This document shows, in pieces, positions 15,856-24,882 of a stretch of 64,000 bases of DNA; the first letter of the stretch is position 1, and each line of letters opens with the position of its first letter. A program made the translations under genes and the position numbers. The notes under the pieces were generated by a model, which saw only the letters and a list, made by a program, of their open reading frames with translations, was not told where the DNA came from and searched no databases. The stretch is from positions 434,001 to 498,000 of the forward strand of contig OY730443.1 of assembly GCA_963422705.1 (NCBI GenBank), given 5' to 3'. This DNA is from G963422705 sp963422705 (GTDB taxonomy: Bacteria; Poribacteria; WGA-4E; WGA-3G).

Positions 15856-18225
15856 TTATACCAAACCTCCACGCTTCCGAAAGAACCATTCGAGCCCTAG
15901 CATCGCAATCAGCAATCCAAAAATCAGGGGCATATCCCAGATATCGACATCCGTAATTGTTGATGTCGCACTCTCAACTAGCGGTATCTGATTAACAAGT
16001 TGTGAAACCTCTTCAATGGCGTAGTATTTCCCGCCGCTTCCCTCAGCGAGGGTTTGAAGTAATGGAACGTTGAGTGCAGCGTTGCTAAATTCGGCGGTGG
16101 ACGTTTTTACATCAAAAAGGCGCTGTTGCTCACCGAGATTTTCTCCGTTGAGCGTGCCGGTTGCGGTGACGTTATACTCGCCGTAGCGGGTTGGGATAAA
16201 ACGTGCTGTGTAATAACCGTCTCTGCCGAGTACTTGTTCAAAGGGGAGTTCCCTTCGCTTTCCGGTTTCGTCGACGATAACGGCGCGTAACTTCGCCTTA
16301 TTTGTCACCTCAAACTGCTTGTCCGTTGCTGTAACCTCAATCACCACTGGTTCTTTCAGCGTGTACGCGGTTTTTGCGATATTAAGTTCAAGGTGTTCCT
16401 TTGGTGCTGTTGTTAACCACTTCGCAACCTGCCGCCAGAACCGTTCGTGGACACCCGGTTGATACTCAAATGGTGGTTCCGGATCAATCATTTTCCAGCG
16501 CCAGGAGGTATGCGGTGTAAACACCATGACGCGCCCGGCGTTGTATTGATGTATCGCGATGAGGATGCGCTTGCCGAATTGATTCCGCTCCGTTGGATGC
16601 ACCGCTAAGACGAGTGCGCCCGCCTTCGCCCGCTTCACTTTACTATATCCGAGCAGCGGGGAAAGATTCTCCCACCGTTCCAGATTTCCTAACGTCGTAT
16701 CTGCCACCGTCATTAACGTCTCAATTTTTCCATCCGGCGTTAGCTGCAATTTGTAACCGGTATCTTCGTGAGGCGTTCCGGGATTCCGCCGCGGTGCCAG
16801 CCGGTTCAGCGGGGAACCTAATTCCACTTCTACGGGGAGAAGTTGTGCTATCGGTGTGTTAATATAGGCGGCGGAAATGTCACGATTGCCAAGGGAGTCA
16901 TTGCCGCCTAACATCAGAAACCCGCCGCTGCGGGTGCGAACAAATTCTACCGTATTTTCCAGCTGAGACTTCGTAAAATGTGAGGCGCCTACATTACCGA
17001 AAATAATAGCGTCAAACTCAAAGAGTGTCTCTTTCGTATCCGGATAGAATCCGAACGTTTGGGTTGTCGCGTTCTGCGTCCCACCGTAATAGCTATCGCG
17101 CGTCAAAAACCTGTCGGTGAGTTGAATGTTCGGGTCATTCTTAAGTGCACGTTTGATGTACGCGAATTCATACCGTGGCTTGCCATCAACAAATAGGATT
17201 TTCACTTTTTTGCTGGGCGCCACTTTCAAAAGAAACGTTTTTGTATTGTTTTGGAGAACCGTTTCGCCCGCCTCCGGTAGAACGTGCACCTCGTATCTTT
17301 GGGTTCCGGATTGCAGCGGTGTCCACTTAATTGGCACCCGTACCGTTTTGGTATCTTTTGAGGCGCCCACAAATTCAGCTTTATCCATATCAACTGTGAC
17401 TTTTCTCAGGATACGCCCATTTCTCGTTAATTGAACATGAGCCTTTTTTCCGTTGTAACCGAGCCGTTTAACTGTCGCGGACAACTCGACCTGGAAATCT
17501 TCTTCGGCGTTACGAGGCGCATCAACTTTGACGAGTTCAAAATCTGCAGCATCTTTTTCAGAGCCAATTCCAACGGTATGAATAGGGAGTTTACGTTCCC
17601 GGCTTTGCAGTGCTAGCTTTTCGATGTCTGCTCCGCTCCGGTCCGCGCCATCCGTTAACAATACCACCCCTGATAAAGGAACACCTTGCAGTTCGTCTAA
17701 TGCATCGTTGAGTGCTTTCGGAATGTCAGTACTTTCACCATCCGCGCCTATCAGTGCAACACGCGGAATCCGCTTTGCCTCAATATCAAAAGCGAAGAGC
17801 CGGGTTTTAAATTTTGTATCGAGTTTTTGTAGGAGGGCATCACTATCTTGAGCATCAACTCCAAACAGCAACTTGTTGGCACGAGCCAGGCGTGTTTCAC
17901 CGCCAATAGCATCGTTAATCTGCATACTCTTGGAACTGTCTACCATCACTAACAGATAGGAATCATCCGGGTTAGTGTCATAAATGGTTAGAAAAGGCTT
18001 GAGTAGACAGAGAGCGATTAAGCAGAGGATAACTGTGCGAAGAAAAATGAGAAGGCGTCGGAAAGCATGTCCCGTCCTGCCTCTTGTGCTACGGTATGCC
18101 CAAATCGTAGCCGCCATAAGTACACCGAGCAGGATAACGATGATGAGCCCCGGCAACGGAACACCAAAGGAGAAATCCCCTTCCTTAAAAACGTCAATAG
18201 GGTGTTTCATAATCCTTTCAAACAT
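15856..18225 (-). CDS. Large membrane-anchored VWA-domain protein
   Basis: A 789-residue protein with two N-terminal membrane helices (LPGLIIVILLGVLMAATIWAY and LLIFLRTVILCLIALCLL), a von Willebrand factor A domain whose metal site is visible as LVMVDSSKSM and VVLLTDGADRSG, a long beta-rich middle, a GATase-like domain (KILFVDGKPRYEFAYIKRAL; FDAIIFGNVGASHF; FLMLGGNDSLG) and a C-terminal helix (MPLIFGLLIAMLGLEWFF). Proteins of this layout are common in Planctomycetes and related groups, often near MoxR ATPases; their function is unknown, probably protein assembly or sensing at the membrane. The ATG at 18225 follows AGGAGG by ten bases. Confidence 0.9.
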   Translation of the reverse strand: MFERIMKHPIDVFKEGDFSFGVPLPGLIIVILLGVLMAATIWAYRSTRGRTGHAFRRLLIFLRTVILCLIALCLLKPFLTIYDTNPDDSYLLVMVDSSKSMQINDAIGGETRLARANKLLFGVDAQDSDALLQKLDTKFKTRLFAFDIEAKRIPRVALIGADGESTDIPKALNDALDELQGVPLSGVVLLTDGADRSGADIEKLALQSRERKLPIHTVGIGSEKDAADFELVKVDAPRNAEEDFQVELSATVKRLGYNGKKAHVQLTRNGRILRKVTVDMDKAEFVGASKDTKTVRVPIKWTPLQSGTQRYEVHVLPEAGETVLQNNTKTFLLKVAPSKKVKILFVDGKPRYEFAYIKRALKNDPNIQLTDRFLTRDSYYGGTQNATTQTFGFYPDTKETLFEFDAIIFGNVGASHFTKSQLENTVEFVRTRSGGFLMLGGNDSLGNRDISAAYINTPIAQLLPVEVELGSPLNRLAPRRNPGTPHEDTGYKLQLTPDGKIETLMTVADTTLGNLERWENLSPLLGYSKVKRAKAGALVLAVHPTERNQFGKRILIAIHQYNAGRVMVFTPHTSWRWKMIDPEPPFEYQPGVHERFWRQVAKWLTTAPKEHLELNIAKTAYTLKEPVVIEVTATDKQFEVTNKAKLRAVIVDETGKRRELPFEQVLGRDGYYTARFIPTRYGEYNVTATGTLNGENLGEQQRLFDVKTSTAEFSNAALNVPLLQTLAEGSGGKYYAIEEVSQLVNQIPLVESATSTITDVDIWDMPLIFGLLIAMLGLEWFFRKRGGLV

Positions 18226-18258
18226 TTTTATCTATCCTCCTCGCTCATTTCCATTGTA

Positions 18259-18300
18259 TGAAGTTTAAGAGCTTCATTGTGAAGTTTAAGAGCTTCATTG
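18259..18300 (+). repeat. Two tandem copies of a 21-base repeat
   Basis: The 21-base unit beginning TGAAGTTTAAGAGCTTCATT occurs at 18259-18279 and again, identical, at 18280-18300. Each unit contains TGAAG/CTTCA inverted arms. It lies in the untranslated region just before the VWA gene. Confidence 0.75.
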
Positions 18301-18311
18301 GAAAAGATTTA

Positions 18312-18342
18312 CATGCACGATTGCAAATCGTGTATGCTTTTT
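18312..18342 (+). terminator. Hairpin with trailing T-run
   Basis: CATGCACGATT (18312-18322) pairs with AATCGTGTATG (18326-18336), with one G-T wobble and a 3-base loop, followed by CTTTTT. It looks like a rightward Rho-independent terminator, although no rightward gene ends nearby; on the other strand the T-run is weak, so it may instead be a leader stem of the leftward VWA gene. Confidence 0.4.
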
Positions 18343-18405
18343 CGTCAGATGAGCTTGATTTTTTATTTTTATTTTTATTCGCGACTGACAAAGCACTTCT
18401 ATCAC

Positions 18406-18428
18406 AATAGCGCTATTTGCGATGTCAA
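18406..18428 (-). promoter_or_regulatory. Possible leftward promoter region with palindrome before the VWA gene
   Basis: On the minus strand TTGACA (18423-18428) is followed by a perfect 12-base palindrome AATAGCGCTATT (18406-18417). A -10 box is not clear (TGATAG at 18-base spacing is poor). A palindrome in the spacer would suit a repressor, but this is only suggestive. An ATTTTT hexamer repeat (about three units) lies at 18358-18376. Confidence 0.35.
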
Positions 18429-18429
18429 G

Positions 18430-19419
18430 TTAGTGAGTTGCTGGTAATTGCACGCGCTGTCCAGTGTCTGCGGATTGATGCAACGCGTCGATAACGCGCA
18501 TGTTGCCTAACGCGTCGTCGATAGGCAGCAGGAGCGGTTTCCCTGTTTCTACGGCGTGACACAAGTTCAGAATTTCAGCGGCATACGGATTTATGCCCGT
18601 GACATCAACGGTTTCTCCATTGACGATGAAATGAGAGGTTCCTTCACCATTTCCCCAGGCATTCTGAACAAAGAGCGTTCCATCAGTGCCTGCAACTTCA
18701 TAAGATTCGCGCCACGTCCAACCAAAACTACAATCCAATTGCCCTGTAACGCCGTCGCCAAAGTCTAATGTGCCAATGAGGGTTTCCCAGACGTTGTTAA
18801 TTGGTTCAAACTTACCTGTTGCCCACACAAACTGTGGCTCTCTTCCCATAAGATAGCGGATGATGTTGATAGAATAGCAGCCGATGTCCATGACAGCGCC
18901 GCCGCCGAGTTCGCCTCGGAGTCGCCAGTTTTGTCTATCTGTCAATCCGGTTGAGAATGTGGAATGTACATAGCGTACTTCACCAATCGCCCCTTTTTCA
19001 ATTTCCTGTTTTACCGCCAATGTCAGCGGATGGTGCCGATACATGAAGGCTTCCGTTAATCGGATTTTTGCGCTCGTCGTTACCTGAATCATCTGCTCAA
19101 GTTGCGAAGTATTGACAGCAATCGGTTTTTCAACGAGGAGCCCCTTTACACCTGCGCGAACCGCCTCTAATACACTTTTGAGATGGTTTGATGGCCATGT
19201 AGCAACCACTAAAACATCGGGGTGTTGCTTTTCCAACATCTGTCGAAGTTCATTATAGGTATGCTGGACGTTATATTCTCTGGCAAACCGGGCTAGCGAC
19301 TCGAATTTCTCATCGCAGGCTCCCACAATTTCAATCTCAGGAATCTGTTTCCACGCGTTTGCGTGTGCATGTGAGATGCCGCCACACCCAACGATGGCGA
19401 CGCGGTATTTTTTTGTCAT
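18430..19419 (-). CDS. Gfo/Idh/MocA-family oxidoreductase
   Basis: NAD(P)-dependent dehydrogenase of 329 residues. The nucleotide-binding loop is VAIVGCGGISHAHANAW, and the catalytic-motif strand reads GLLVEKPIAVNTSQLE, an intact EKP. The histidine in the GGGAVMDIGCYSINIIRYL helix region is replaced by tyrosine/asparagine context typical of trans-1,2-dihydrobenzene/xylose dehydrogenase-like members, so a sugar substrate is likely but unproven. The ATG at 19419 follows AAGGAA and is 10 bases after the stop of the next Gfo/Idh gene; the two form a leftward pair. Confidence 0.92.
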   Translation of the reverse strand: MTKKYRVAIVGCGGISHAHANAWKQIPEIEIVGACDEKFESLARFAREYNVQHTYNELRQMLEKQHPDVLVVATWPSNHLKSVLEAVRAGVKGLLVEKPIAVNTSQLEQMIQVTTSAKIRLTEAFMYRHHPLTLAVKQEIEKGAIGEVRYVHSTFSTGLTDRQNWRLRGELGGGAVMDIGCYSINIIRYLMGREPQFVWATGKFEPINNVWETLIGTLDFGDGVTGQLDCSFGWTWRESYEVAGTDGTLFVQNAWGNGEGTSHFIVNGETVDVTGINPYAAEILNLCHAVETGKPLLLPIDDALGNMRVIDALHQSADTGQRVQLPATH

Positions 19420-19429
19420 CAAATTCCTT

Positions 19430-20407
19430 TTAACCGATTTCCGTTACGGGGACGGGCCGGTTTTCTTGCGCGGAACGGTTCGCAGCAAGCGATATTGCTA
19501 AACTTTTCACCGCATCACGGTAAGGACTCAGGATTGAAGTGTCATCACCGTTCCGGACTGCGTCAACAAAGATAGCATCAATTGTCGGGCTCGGCTCGGT
19601 TTTATCCACCCATTCACCGTCTTCTTTCACCGTTGCAGCCGATGGACTCCAGTGGAGCATCCGCGCTTCATAGAAGATATCAAGTATATTTGCGTTGGAC
19701 CAGTCGCTCGCGTCATACGCCCACGTCGCTGTCAATGAGCCGAGCGCGCCACTGGCAAATTGGAGCGTCACGCAATTGACATCCGGACAATCCGTGTCAG
19801 TCAAGACGCGTGTGGCTTGCATCGCATAAACGGTTTCCACTTCGCCTGCAATATAGCGCATCATATCAATTGTGTGGGTTGCTTGTTCGACGAGTTGCCC
19901 TCCGGATTTGTTCATCTGACGTAGCCACACGCCAGGTTCCCCTCGTCCAGTACCGCACCAATACTTGCCAATCAGCATGTTAATGGGGATATCTGAAAGC
20001 GTTTGGTGTACTATCCGCGTTGAACCGAGATATCGAAGCTGATAGCCTACACATGTAATAAGTCCGGTTTCTGCGACTGCGGCTTCCACCTCACGGGCAA
20101 TTTCCATGTTGATGGCGACAGGTTTCTCAACGAAAAACGGTAACCCGCGCGCGATGACATCTAATTCCGGTTGTCCATGTGCGAACACAGGCAAGCTCAA
20201 ATAAACAGCATCTAAGTCTTTCCGTTCCAAGAGCTTTCGATGTTCTGTATACGGTTCGGCGCGATGTTTATCTGCAGCGGCTTGTACCCGTTCTGGCTGC
20301 AAATCACAGACAGCAACAATCCGCGTGCCTTCAATGCCTGCTAACTGGTTCATGTGGCCGTTCGCATTGCCACCACATCCGATAAAAGCGATTTTGACTT
20401 CTTTCAT
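19430..20407 (-). CDS. Gfo/Idh/MocA-family oxidoreductase
   Basis: NAD(P)-dependent dehydrogenase, 325 residues, related to but distinct from its downstream neighbour. The Rossmann loop is IAFIGCGGNANGHMNQL, the catalytic motif is PFFVEKPVAINMEIAREVE, and QLVEQATHTIDMMRYIAGE supplies the conserved histidine helix. Start ATG 20407 has AGGAGA six bases upstream. It stands between a DHDPS-family aldolase gene and another dehydrogenase, so the trio may degrade one sugar-acid or aminated sugar. Confidence 0.93.
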   Translation of the reverse strand: MKEVKIAFIGCGGNANGHMNQLAGIEGTRIVAVCDLQPERVQAAADKHRAEPYTEHRKLLERKDLDAVYLSLPVFAHGQPELDVIARGLPFFVEKPVAINMEIAREVEAAVAETGLITCVGYQLRYLGSTRIVHQTLSDIPINMLIGKYWCGTGRGEPGVWLRQMNKSGGQLVEQATHTIDMMRYIAGEVETVYAMQATRVLTDTDCPDVNCVTLQFASGALGSLTATWAYDASDWSNANILDIFYEARMLHWSPSAATVKEDGEWVDKTEPSPTIDAIFVDAVRNGDDTSILSPYRDAVKSLAISLAANRSAQENRPVPVTEIG

Positions 20408-20540
20408 TCTATCTCCTATGCACGTTAGATTTCCTCAGCGCGATATGTTTATTTGGAAATTTACGATGGGTTAGCGCGCTTTAAAATTAACTTATAATGC
20501 TTTTTTAATATCCTCGCGTGGACGAGCACTGAATTGCGCT

Positions 20541-20804
20541 TTAAAACGTCTTGTGAAATGCGTCTTTTTCCGCGGCAGCGTTGTCAAAATCCACGGCGTA
20601 AAACTCAAGGCTTTCCGAGTGAAAGTCGCGTTTTGCCCTATCTACGTAAGTGAGCATCGGCATCGTGTGTGCAATGCTGCTGACAGCGAATGGGGCAGCT
20701 TCCATCCGACACCCAATGGCTGCAAGTCCGTGGTACCCCGTCGTTGAAAAGAGGCGGTAGCATTTGTGGACTTTGCCGATGACGTTTCCTCCGTTTAAGT
20801 GCAA
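20541..20804 (-). CDS. Short open frame, uncertain
   Basis: An 87-codon leftward frame ending FYAVDFDNAAAEKDAFHKTF, just after the DHDPS gene. I recognise no family and see no ribosome binding site; the sequence could be the tail of a decayed gene. Listed only because it fills a gap between two same-strand genes. Confidence 0.25.
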   Translation of the reverse strand: MHLNGGNVIGKVHKCYRLFSTTGYHGLAAIGCRMEAAPFAVSSIAHTMPMLTYVDRAKRDFHSESLEFYAVDFDNAAAEKDAFHKTF

Positions 20805-20810
20805 TTCTAG

Positions 20811-21758
20811 CTACACTTCCGTTAGATAGCCGATTGAGGCGAGTGCATCTCTGATTTTTTGAATTTCTTTCGTCGACAATTGGCGAAGTGGACGGCGCAT
20901 CGTCATAGAAGGAAATCTTCCCATTAACCATCGCGCGCATTTCATGCGTTGGTGCGCGTCGCTGCTTGGTTCCCCGAAATTGTAGACAATCCGTGCCAGC
21001 GTGTCTACTTGCTGGCGTGCTTTACGTGCAGCGAGCAAATCATCGTTAAGTGCTGCGTGGACGACATCAACCATCAGTTCAGGAACAAATCCTGCAAACC
21101 CGATGAGCGCTCCGTCACTGCCCTCTAACAATGAAGCGAGCAGATATTCATCGTGGCAGGTGAGAATCGGAATGTGCGGCGCGGCAATTTTTAATTGTTC
21201 ATAGTCCCATCTCCAGCGTGCCATGTCACGCGTGCCCATTTTAATGCACACTACCTGCGGAATTTTTACGATTTCCAGCATCTCTTGGAGGCTATAGCCG
21301 GCTTTTGTCCACGCCGGGTATTGATGTACGATGATGGCAATGTCCGCACCTTCAGCGACATCTTCAAAATAGCCTACCGCAGTCGCGGGTGTCCTTCCAA
21401 AACGGAGCCAATGATGCGCAGGCATGAGTAGGATAGCATCGGCCCCTACCTCTTTTGCGGCGAGCGCGTCATCAATCGCCGGAAGACTTCCTTCCGCACT
21501 CACCCCCGAAACGACTTTAACCTTATCACCAACGGCTGCGGCTGTGAGCTGTGTCACGCGCTGCCGTTCGTGTGGGCGAAGGGACATAATTTCGCCGGTA
21601 TGCCCATTACAGACAACGCCTTTTATTCCAGCAACGTTAGAGAGTTCCCGCATATAGTTGCACAAACCGTCTTCGTCAATAGATTCATCCTCATGAAATG
21701 GACATAACGTCGCAGGAAAAACGCCTGCCCACGGATGTTGTCGCCAATTTAGATTCAC
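20811..21758 (-). CDS. Dihydrodipicolinate synthase/N-acetylneuraminate lyase-family aldolase
   Basis: Class I aldolase of 315 residues that condenses or cleaves pyruvate-containing compounds. The Schiff-base lysine is in VVCIKMGTRD and the catalytic tyrosine in IIVHQYPAW; the N-terminal GVVCNGHTGEIMSL replaces the usual GTTGE loop with GHTGE. Because no other lysine-pathway gene is near and two Gfo/Idh genes follow, a catabolic role on a keto-deoxy sugar acid is likelier than DapA. Start is GTG 21758 after AGGGAAG, in keeping with family length. Confidence 0.88.
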   Translation of the reverse strand: MNLNWRQHPWAGVFPATLCPFHEDESIDEDGLCNYMRELSNVAGIKGVVCNGHTGEIMSLRPHERQRVTQLTAAAVGDKVKVVSGVSAEGSLPAIDDALAAKEVGADAILLMPAHHWLRFGRTPATAVGYFEDVAEGADIAIIVHQYPAWTKAGYSLQEMLEIVKIPQVVCIKMGTRDMARWRWDYEQLKIAAPHIPILTCHDEYLLASLLEGSDGALIGFAGFVPELMVDVVHAALNDDLLAARKARQQVDTLARIVYNFGEPSSDAHQRMKCARWLMGRFPSMTMRRPLRQLSTKEIQKIRDALASIGYLTEV

Positions 21759-22088
21759 GGTTTCTCACTTCCCTACCTTTTTTGATTTAACGCTATTTTA
21801 ACCTGAAATCGACTTTTAAGTCAAGGATAACTAGGTGCATCCACACTCATTTCGTCTGTTATGGAGATTTAGGAGGCGTTTGATACGTAACCCTACCGAA
21901 ATGTTTTTTCGGAATCCATTCGAACTCCCATAGGAGGGTTTTAATATTGCCCAGATGTCGACTGTTTTCGCAAACCTGAACACCTGTTGCAAACTGAATG
22001 ATGTTGAACAGTAGCAAAAAACTTGCGCCCGCTTTAAATAAATGATATAATTGACTACAGTAACACATTTTTTTCATGGAGGGGTTAC
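21759..22088. other. Divergent intergenic region, 330 bases
   Basis: Separates the leftward aldolase from the rightward ccm genes. It holds the ccmE promoter at 22023-22051. A leftward 72-codon frame (21859-22077) has no family match and sits over the promoter, so it is not called. Confidence 0.5.
22023..22051 (+). promoter_or_regulatory. Promoter for ccmE-ccmF
   Basis: TTGCGC (22023-22028), 17-base spacer, perfect TATAAT (22046-22051); the ccmE start is 37 bases downstream. Confidence 0.6.
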
Positions 22089-22535
22089 GTGAAGCGACAA
22101 AGAATTAAAGTCATCGCAGCGAGCGGACTGCTGTTTTCAGCCATGGTGTTTTTAGTCATAGCGGGCATTAGAAGCACAAGTATGCGCCATTTTACCCCCG
22201 CTGCACTCGTTGCCGAATCCCAAAAACTTAACAATCAACGTGTCCAAGTCGATGGGCTTATCTTAGAAGATAGCACAACATGGGATGCGGCCAATTTTGA
22301 ACTCATTTTCGCCGTCCGGGACAGGGAGAGTCACGATACCGTCAACGTTATTTACAAGAATCAGCTCAAGCCAGATAACTTTACTGATGGCGGCAGCGTG
22401 TTTGTAGAAGGCAGATACGATGCTTCTCAGAACCTGATTGTCGCCTCTAAGTTGATGACAAAGTGTGCTTCTAAATATGAAGGTGCTGAAAGCACAAGCA
22501 CAAGGACAAGTGAGACTTCATATCTCTCGCCCTAA
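22089..22535 (+). CDS. ccmE: Cytochrome c maturation haem chaperone CcmE, CxxxY type
   Basis: CcmE holds haem covalently on the outer face of the membrane and passes it to CcmF for attachment to apocytochrome c. The 148-residue protein has one N-terminal anchor (IAASGLLFSAMVFLVIAGI) and an OB-fold domain (RVQVDGLILED, VIYKNQLKPDNFTDGGSV, VFVEGRYD). Where classical CcmE has the haem-binding histidine in a HxxxY motif, this one has Cys126-Ala-Ser-Lys-Tyr130, the CxxxY variant known from archaea and Desulfovibrio. The start is GTG 22089 with GGAGGGG upstream. It opens a gene set with ccmF 69 bases on. Confidence 0.93.
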   Translation: MKRQRIKVIAASGLLFSAMVFLVIAGIRSTSMRHFTPAALVAESQKLNNQRVQVDGLILEDSTTWDAANFELIFAVRDRESHDTVNVIYKNQLKPDNFTDGGSVFVEGRYDASQNLIVASKLMTKCASKYEGAESTSTRTSETSYLSP

Positions 22536-22604
22536 ACCGCGGCCGGTGTCCATGAAATCGTACTGCAGCCACGTACGGAATTTGAGGAGGCATAAAAACA
22601 GCGT

Positions 22605-24608
22605 ATGACAGCTGAAATCGGGCAAGCGTCTATATATCTTTCCATTCTCTCTGGGCTTTGGGCAATCGGATTGCTTTGTGTCGGGGTACGGCAGAAAAAT
22701 TTAGGCGCCATCAGGAGCGGCCGTAATGCCGTTATCGCCACGTTTATTCTGATTAGTATCGCCACCAGCGCGTTAATCTACGGGTTTGTGACGGATGATT
22801 TCTCAATGAAATATGTCGTTGAGGTTTCAAGCGAAGCACAACCCCTCCTCTATAAAATTACGGCACTCTGGGGGAGAATGTCTGGCTCGCTCTTATTTTG
22901 GCTCTGGTTACTCAGTGGCGCAGGCGCTATTGTTGCTTGGCAACATCGAAAAGCGAACGATGACCTCTCCAATTACGCCCTTGTTCCCATCGCAATTGTA
23001 CAACTCTTTTTCATCATTCTCGTGACAGGGCTGATTGAAGGTGTCTATAACCCGCTATCAAGATTTTCAGGGGGGGAAGCGTATCCGGACGGGCAAGGCA
23101 TGAATCCACTGCTCCAGACACCGAGCATGGCATTTCACCCGCCTACCCTGTATATCGGTTGGATTAGTATGACAGTGCCGTTCGCCTTTGCTGTGGGGGC
23201 ACTCGCTTCAGGGCGCATCAGCAGCGATTGGACTCTCCGTTCTCGAAAGTGGATGTTATTCTCGTGGCTCATCTTGACGGCGGGGATAACACTTGGGGGG
23301 AATTGGGCGTATCGTGAACTCGGTTGGGGCGGTTACTGGGCATGGGACCCGGTCGAAAATGCCTCTTTTATGCCATGGCTCCTCGGCACAGCATATCTCC
23401 ACTCTGTCATGATTCAAGAGAAGCGGAGTATGCTAAAACTGTGGAATATCCTCCTCATCACGTTAGCGTTTGAGTTTACATTGTTGGGAACCTTTATCAC
23501 GCGAAGTGGCATTATTTCATCGGTGCATGCGTTCGCGCAATCGGACATCGGTTGGTACTTTCTCGCTTTCATACTCACCTCAACGGCGGTGGTGCTCGGG
23601 CTTATTATCTATCGTTGGAACCGGCTCAAAAGCAGCAACCAGTTAGAATCCTTGCTCTCACGCGAAAGTTCATTCATTCTGAACAACTGGCTGTTTGTTG
23701 GACTGACGTTGATTATTCTCTGGGGTACATTGTGGCCCATTATTTCGGAAGCCATTAACGGTGAGAAATCATCCGTGCCTGAAGCTTTTTTTAATAGAGT
23801 TGTCATCATTCCCGGGCTACTCCTCCTCTTTTTGACAGGGGCAGGTCCCATTATTTCGTGGAAGAAACTGACACCGACTAATTTCCGACGAATGTTTCTC
23901 TCTCCGATTGGTATCGGTTTAGTTACCGGTGGCGTGACATGGAGCTTTCTCGCGTGGCGCGGGCACTCATTTCCGATTTACGCCGTGCTTTGTGGTTTTG
24001 CCAGCGGTTTCGTGCTCGCCGCCATTTTTAGCGAATTTTATCGCGGTGCAAAACTCCGCGCCAAACGACAAGAAGGTTCCCTCATCACCGGGTTGGCAAC
24101 CCTCATTCAACGTAACAAACGGCGATACGGTGGTTATATCGTCCATATCGGTATCGTCGTTCTTTACATAGGTATTATGGGTTCTAAAGGCTATTTTCTC
24201 CGGGAATCCGAAGGATTGCAAATGGGGGAATCAATAGAAGTGGGATCCTTTAATCTGACAATGAAAAACTGGTTTCAGGAAAAGCATCAGAACTATTTCC
24301 GGATAGGGGTTGTCTTTGATGTGGAAAAGCATGGTGAACCCATCGGTGAGATGACGCCCGCACGCCATTATTATCATAAAACGGGACAGGGAGAAACAGA
24401 TACGATTGAGTCCGCTGTCCGACATCTCGGGATGAACAACCTCTATATTGCCCTCGGCGAGCTGCCACCTGATATTGGTAACGGTGGCATTGTCCCCGTT
24501 CAAGTCTATTACAATCCGCTTATCAATGTCGTCTGGATAGGCGTCGCTGTAATGGTGATGGGGGGCATAGTCGCTTTTGCTGAGAAATATGAACCGCGTC
24601 TCACGTAG
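22605..24608 (+). CDS. ccmF: Cytochrome c haem lyase subunit CcmF
   Basis: Integral membrane haem lyase of System I cytochrome c maturation; 667 residues with about 14-15 hydrophobic segments. The tryptophan-rich haem loop is clear: GGYWAWDPVENASFMPWLL, with histidines in NPLLQTPSMAFHPPTLYIG and YLHSVMIQEKRSML, and a C-terminal periplasmic region (GSKGYFLRESEGLQMGES). The ATG at 22605 is preceded by AGGAGG but at 14 bases, longer than usual. The ccm set is broken after this gene by a 600-base insertion of an IscB remnant before ccmH. Confidence 0.95.
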   Translation: MTAEIGQASIYLSILSGLWAIGLLCVGVRQKNLGAIRSGRNAVIATFILISIATSALIYGFVTDDFSMKYVVEVSSEAQPLLYKITALWGRMSGSLLFWLWLLSGAGAIVAWQHRKANDDLSNYALVPIAIVQLFFIILVTGLIEGVYNPLSRFSGGEAYPDGQGMNPLLQTPSMAFHPPTLYIGWISMTVPFAFAVGALASGRISSDWTLRSRKWMLFSWLILTAGITLGGNWAYRELGWGGYWAWDPVENASFMPWLLGTAYLHSVMIQEKRSMLKLWNILLITLAFEFTLLGTFITRSGIISSVHAFAQSDIGWYFLAFILTSTAVVLGLIIYRWNRLKSSNQLESLLSRESSFILNNWLFVGLTLIILWGTLWPIISEAINGEKSSVPEAFFNRVVIIPGLLLLFLTGAGPIISWKKLTPTNFRRMFLSPIGIGLVTGGVTWSFLAWRGHSFPIYAVLCGFASGFVLAAIFSEFYRGAKLRAKRQEGSLITGLATLIQRNKRRYGGYIVHIGIVVLYIGIMGSKGYFLRESEGLQMGESIEVGSFNLTMKNWFQEKHQNYFRIGVVFDVEKHGEPIGEMTPARHYYHKTGQGETDTIESAVRHLGMNNLYIALGELPPDIGNGGIVPVQVYYNPLINVVWIGVAVMVMGGIVAFAEKYEPRLT

Positions 24609-24660
24609 GAGTGCCCCTCTTGCTTGTCCTAATCTTACTATCACTCCCATATGTACAAGT

Positions 24661-24882
24661 AGAGGTATAAGAAGTCAATAACCCCAAGCTAAAGCATGGG
24701 GCTTGTGCGAAGCGTATGCCAAACGTTCACTCCACAAGTTAAACGATTTTCTACAGTAAAATATCGCAGTATCTCGGCGTGGCAGTCGAAACAATGTTTC
24801 GGATATTCCCCTCGTCCGATTCACGCTATGATATTGCGCTCTGGAAGGGGCAATATACAACCCGTAAGGGAGATTACAAACG
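24661..24882 (+). ncRNA. Candidate omega-RNA region upstream of the iscB remnant
   Basis: In IscB systems the guide scaffold RNA is encoded directly upstream of iscB. This interval has several hairpins: CCCCA/TGGGG (24682-24701), CTTGTG/CACAAG (24702-24738), CGAAAC-AAT-GTTTCG (24787-24801) and ATATTGC/GCAATAT (24831-24856). The run ends at the ribosome binding site AAGGGAG before the iscB ATG. The assignment rests on position and structure; no covariance search was possible. Confidence 0.5.

Noticed and set aside
18259..18300. Possible CRISPR array
   Set aside because: Only two units with no spacer between them and no cas genes nearby.
21859..22077. Leftward 72-codon frame
   Set aside because: It lies across the ccmE promoter, has no family match and no ribosome binding site; better explained as chance.
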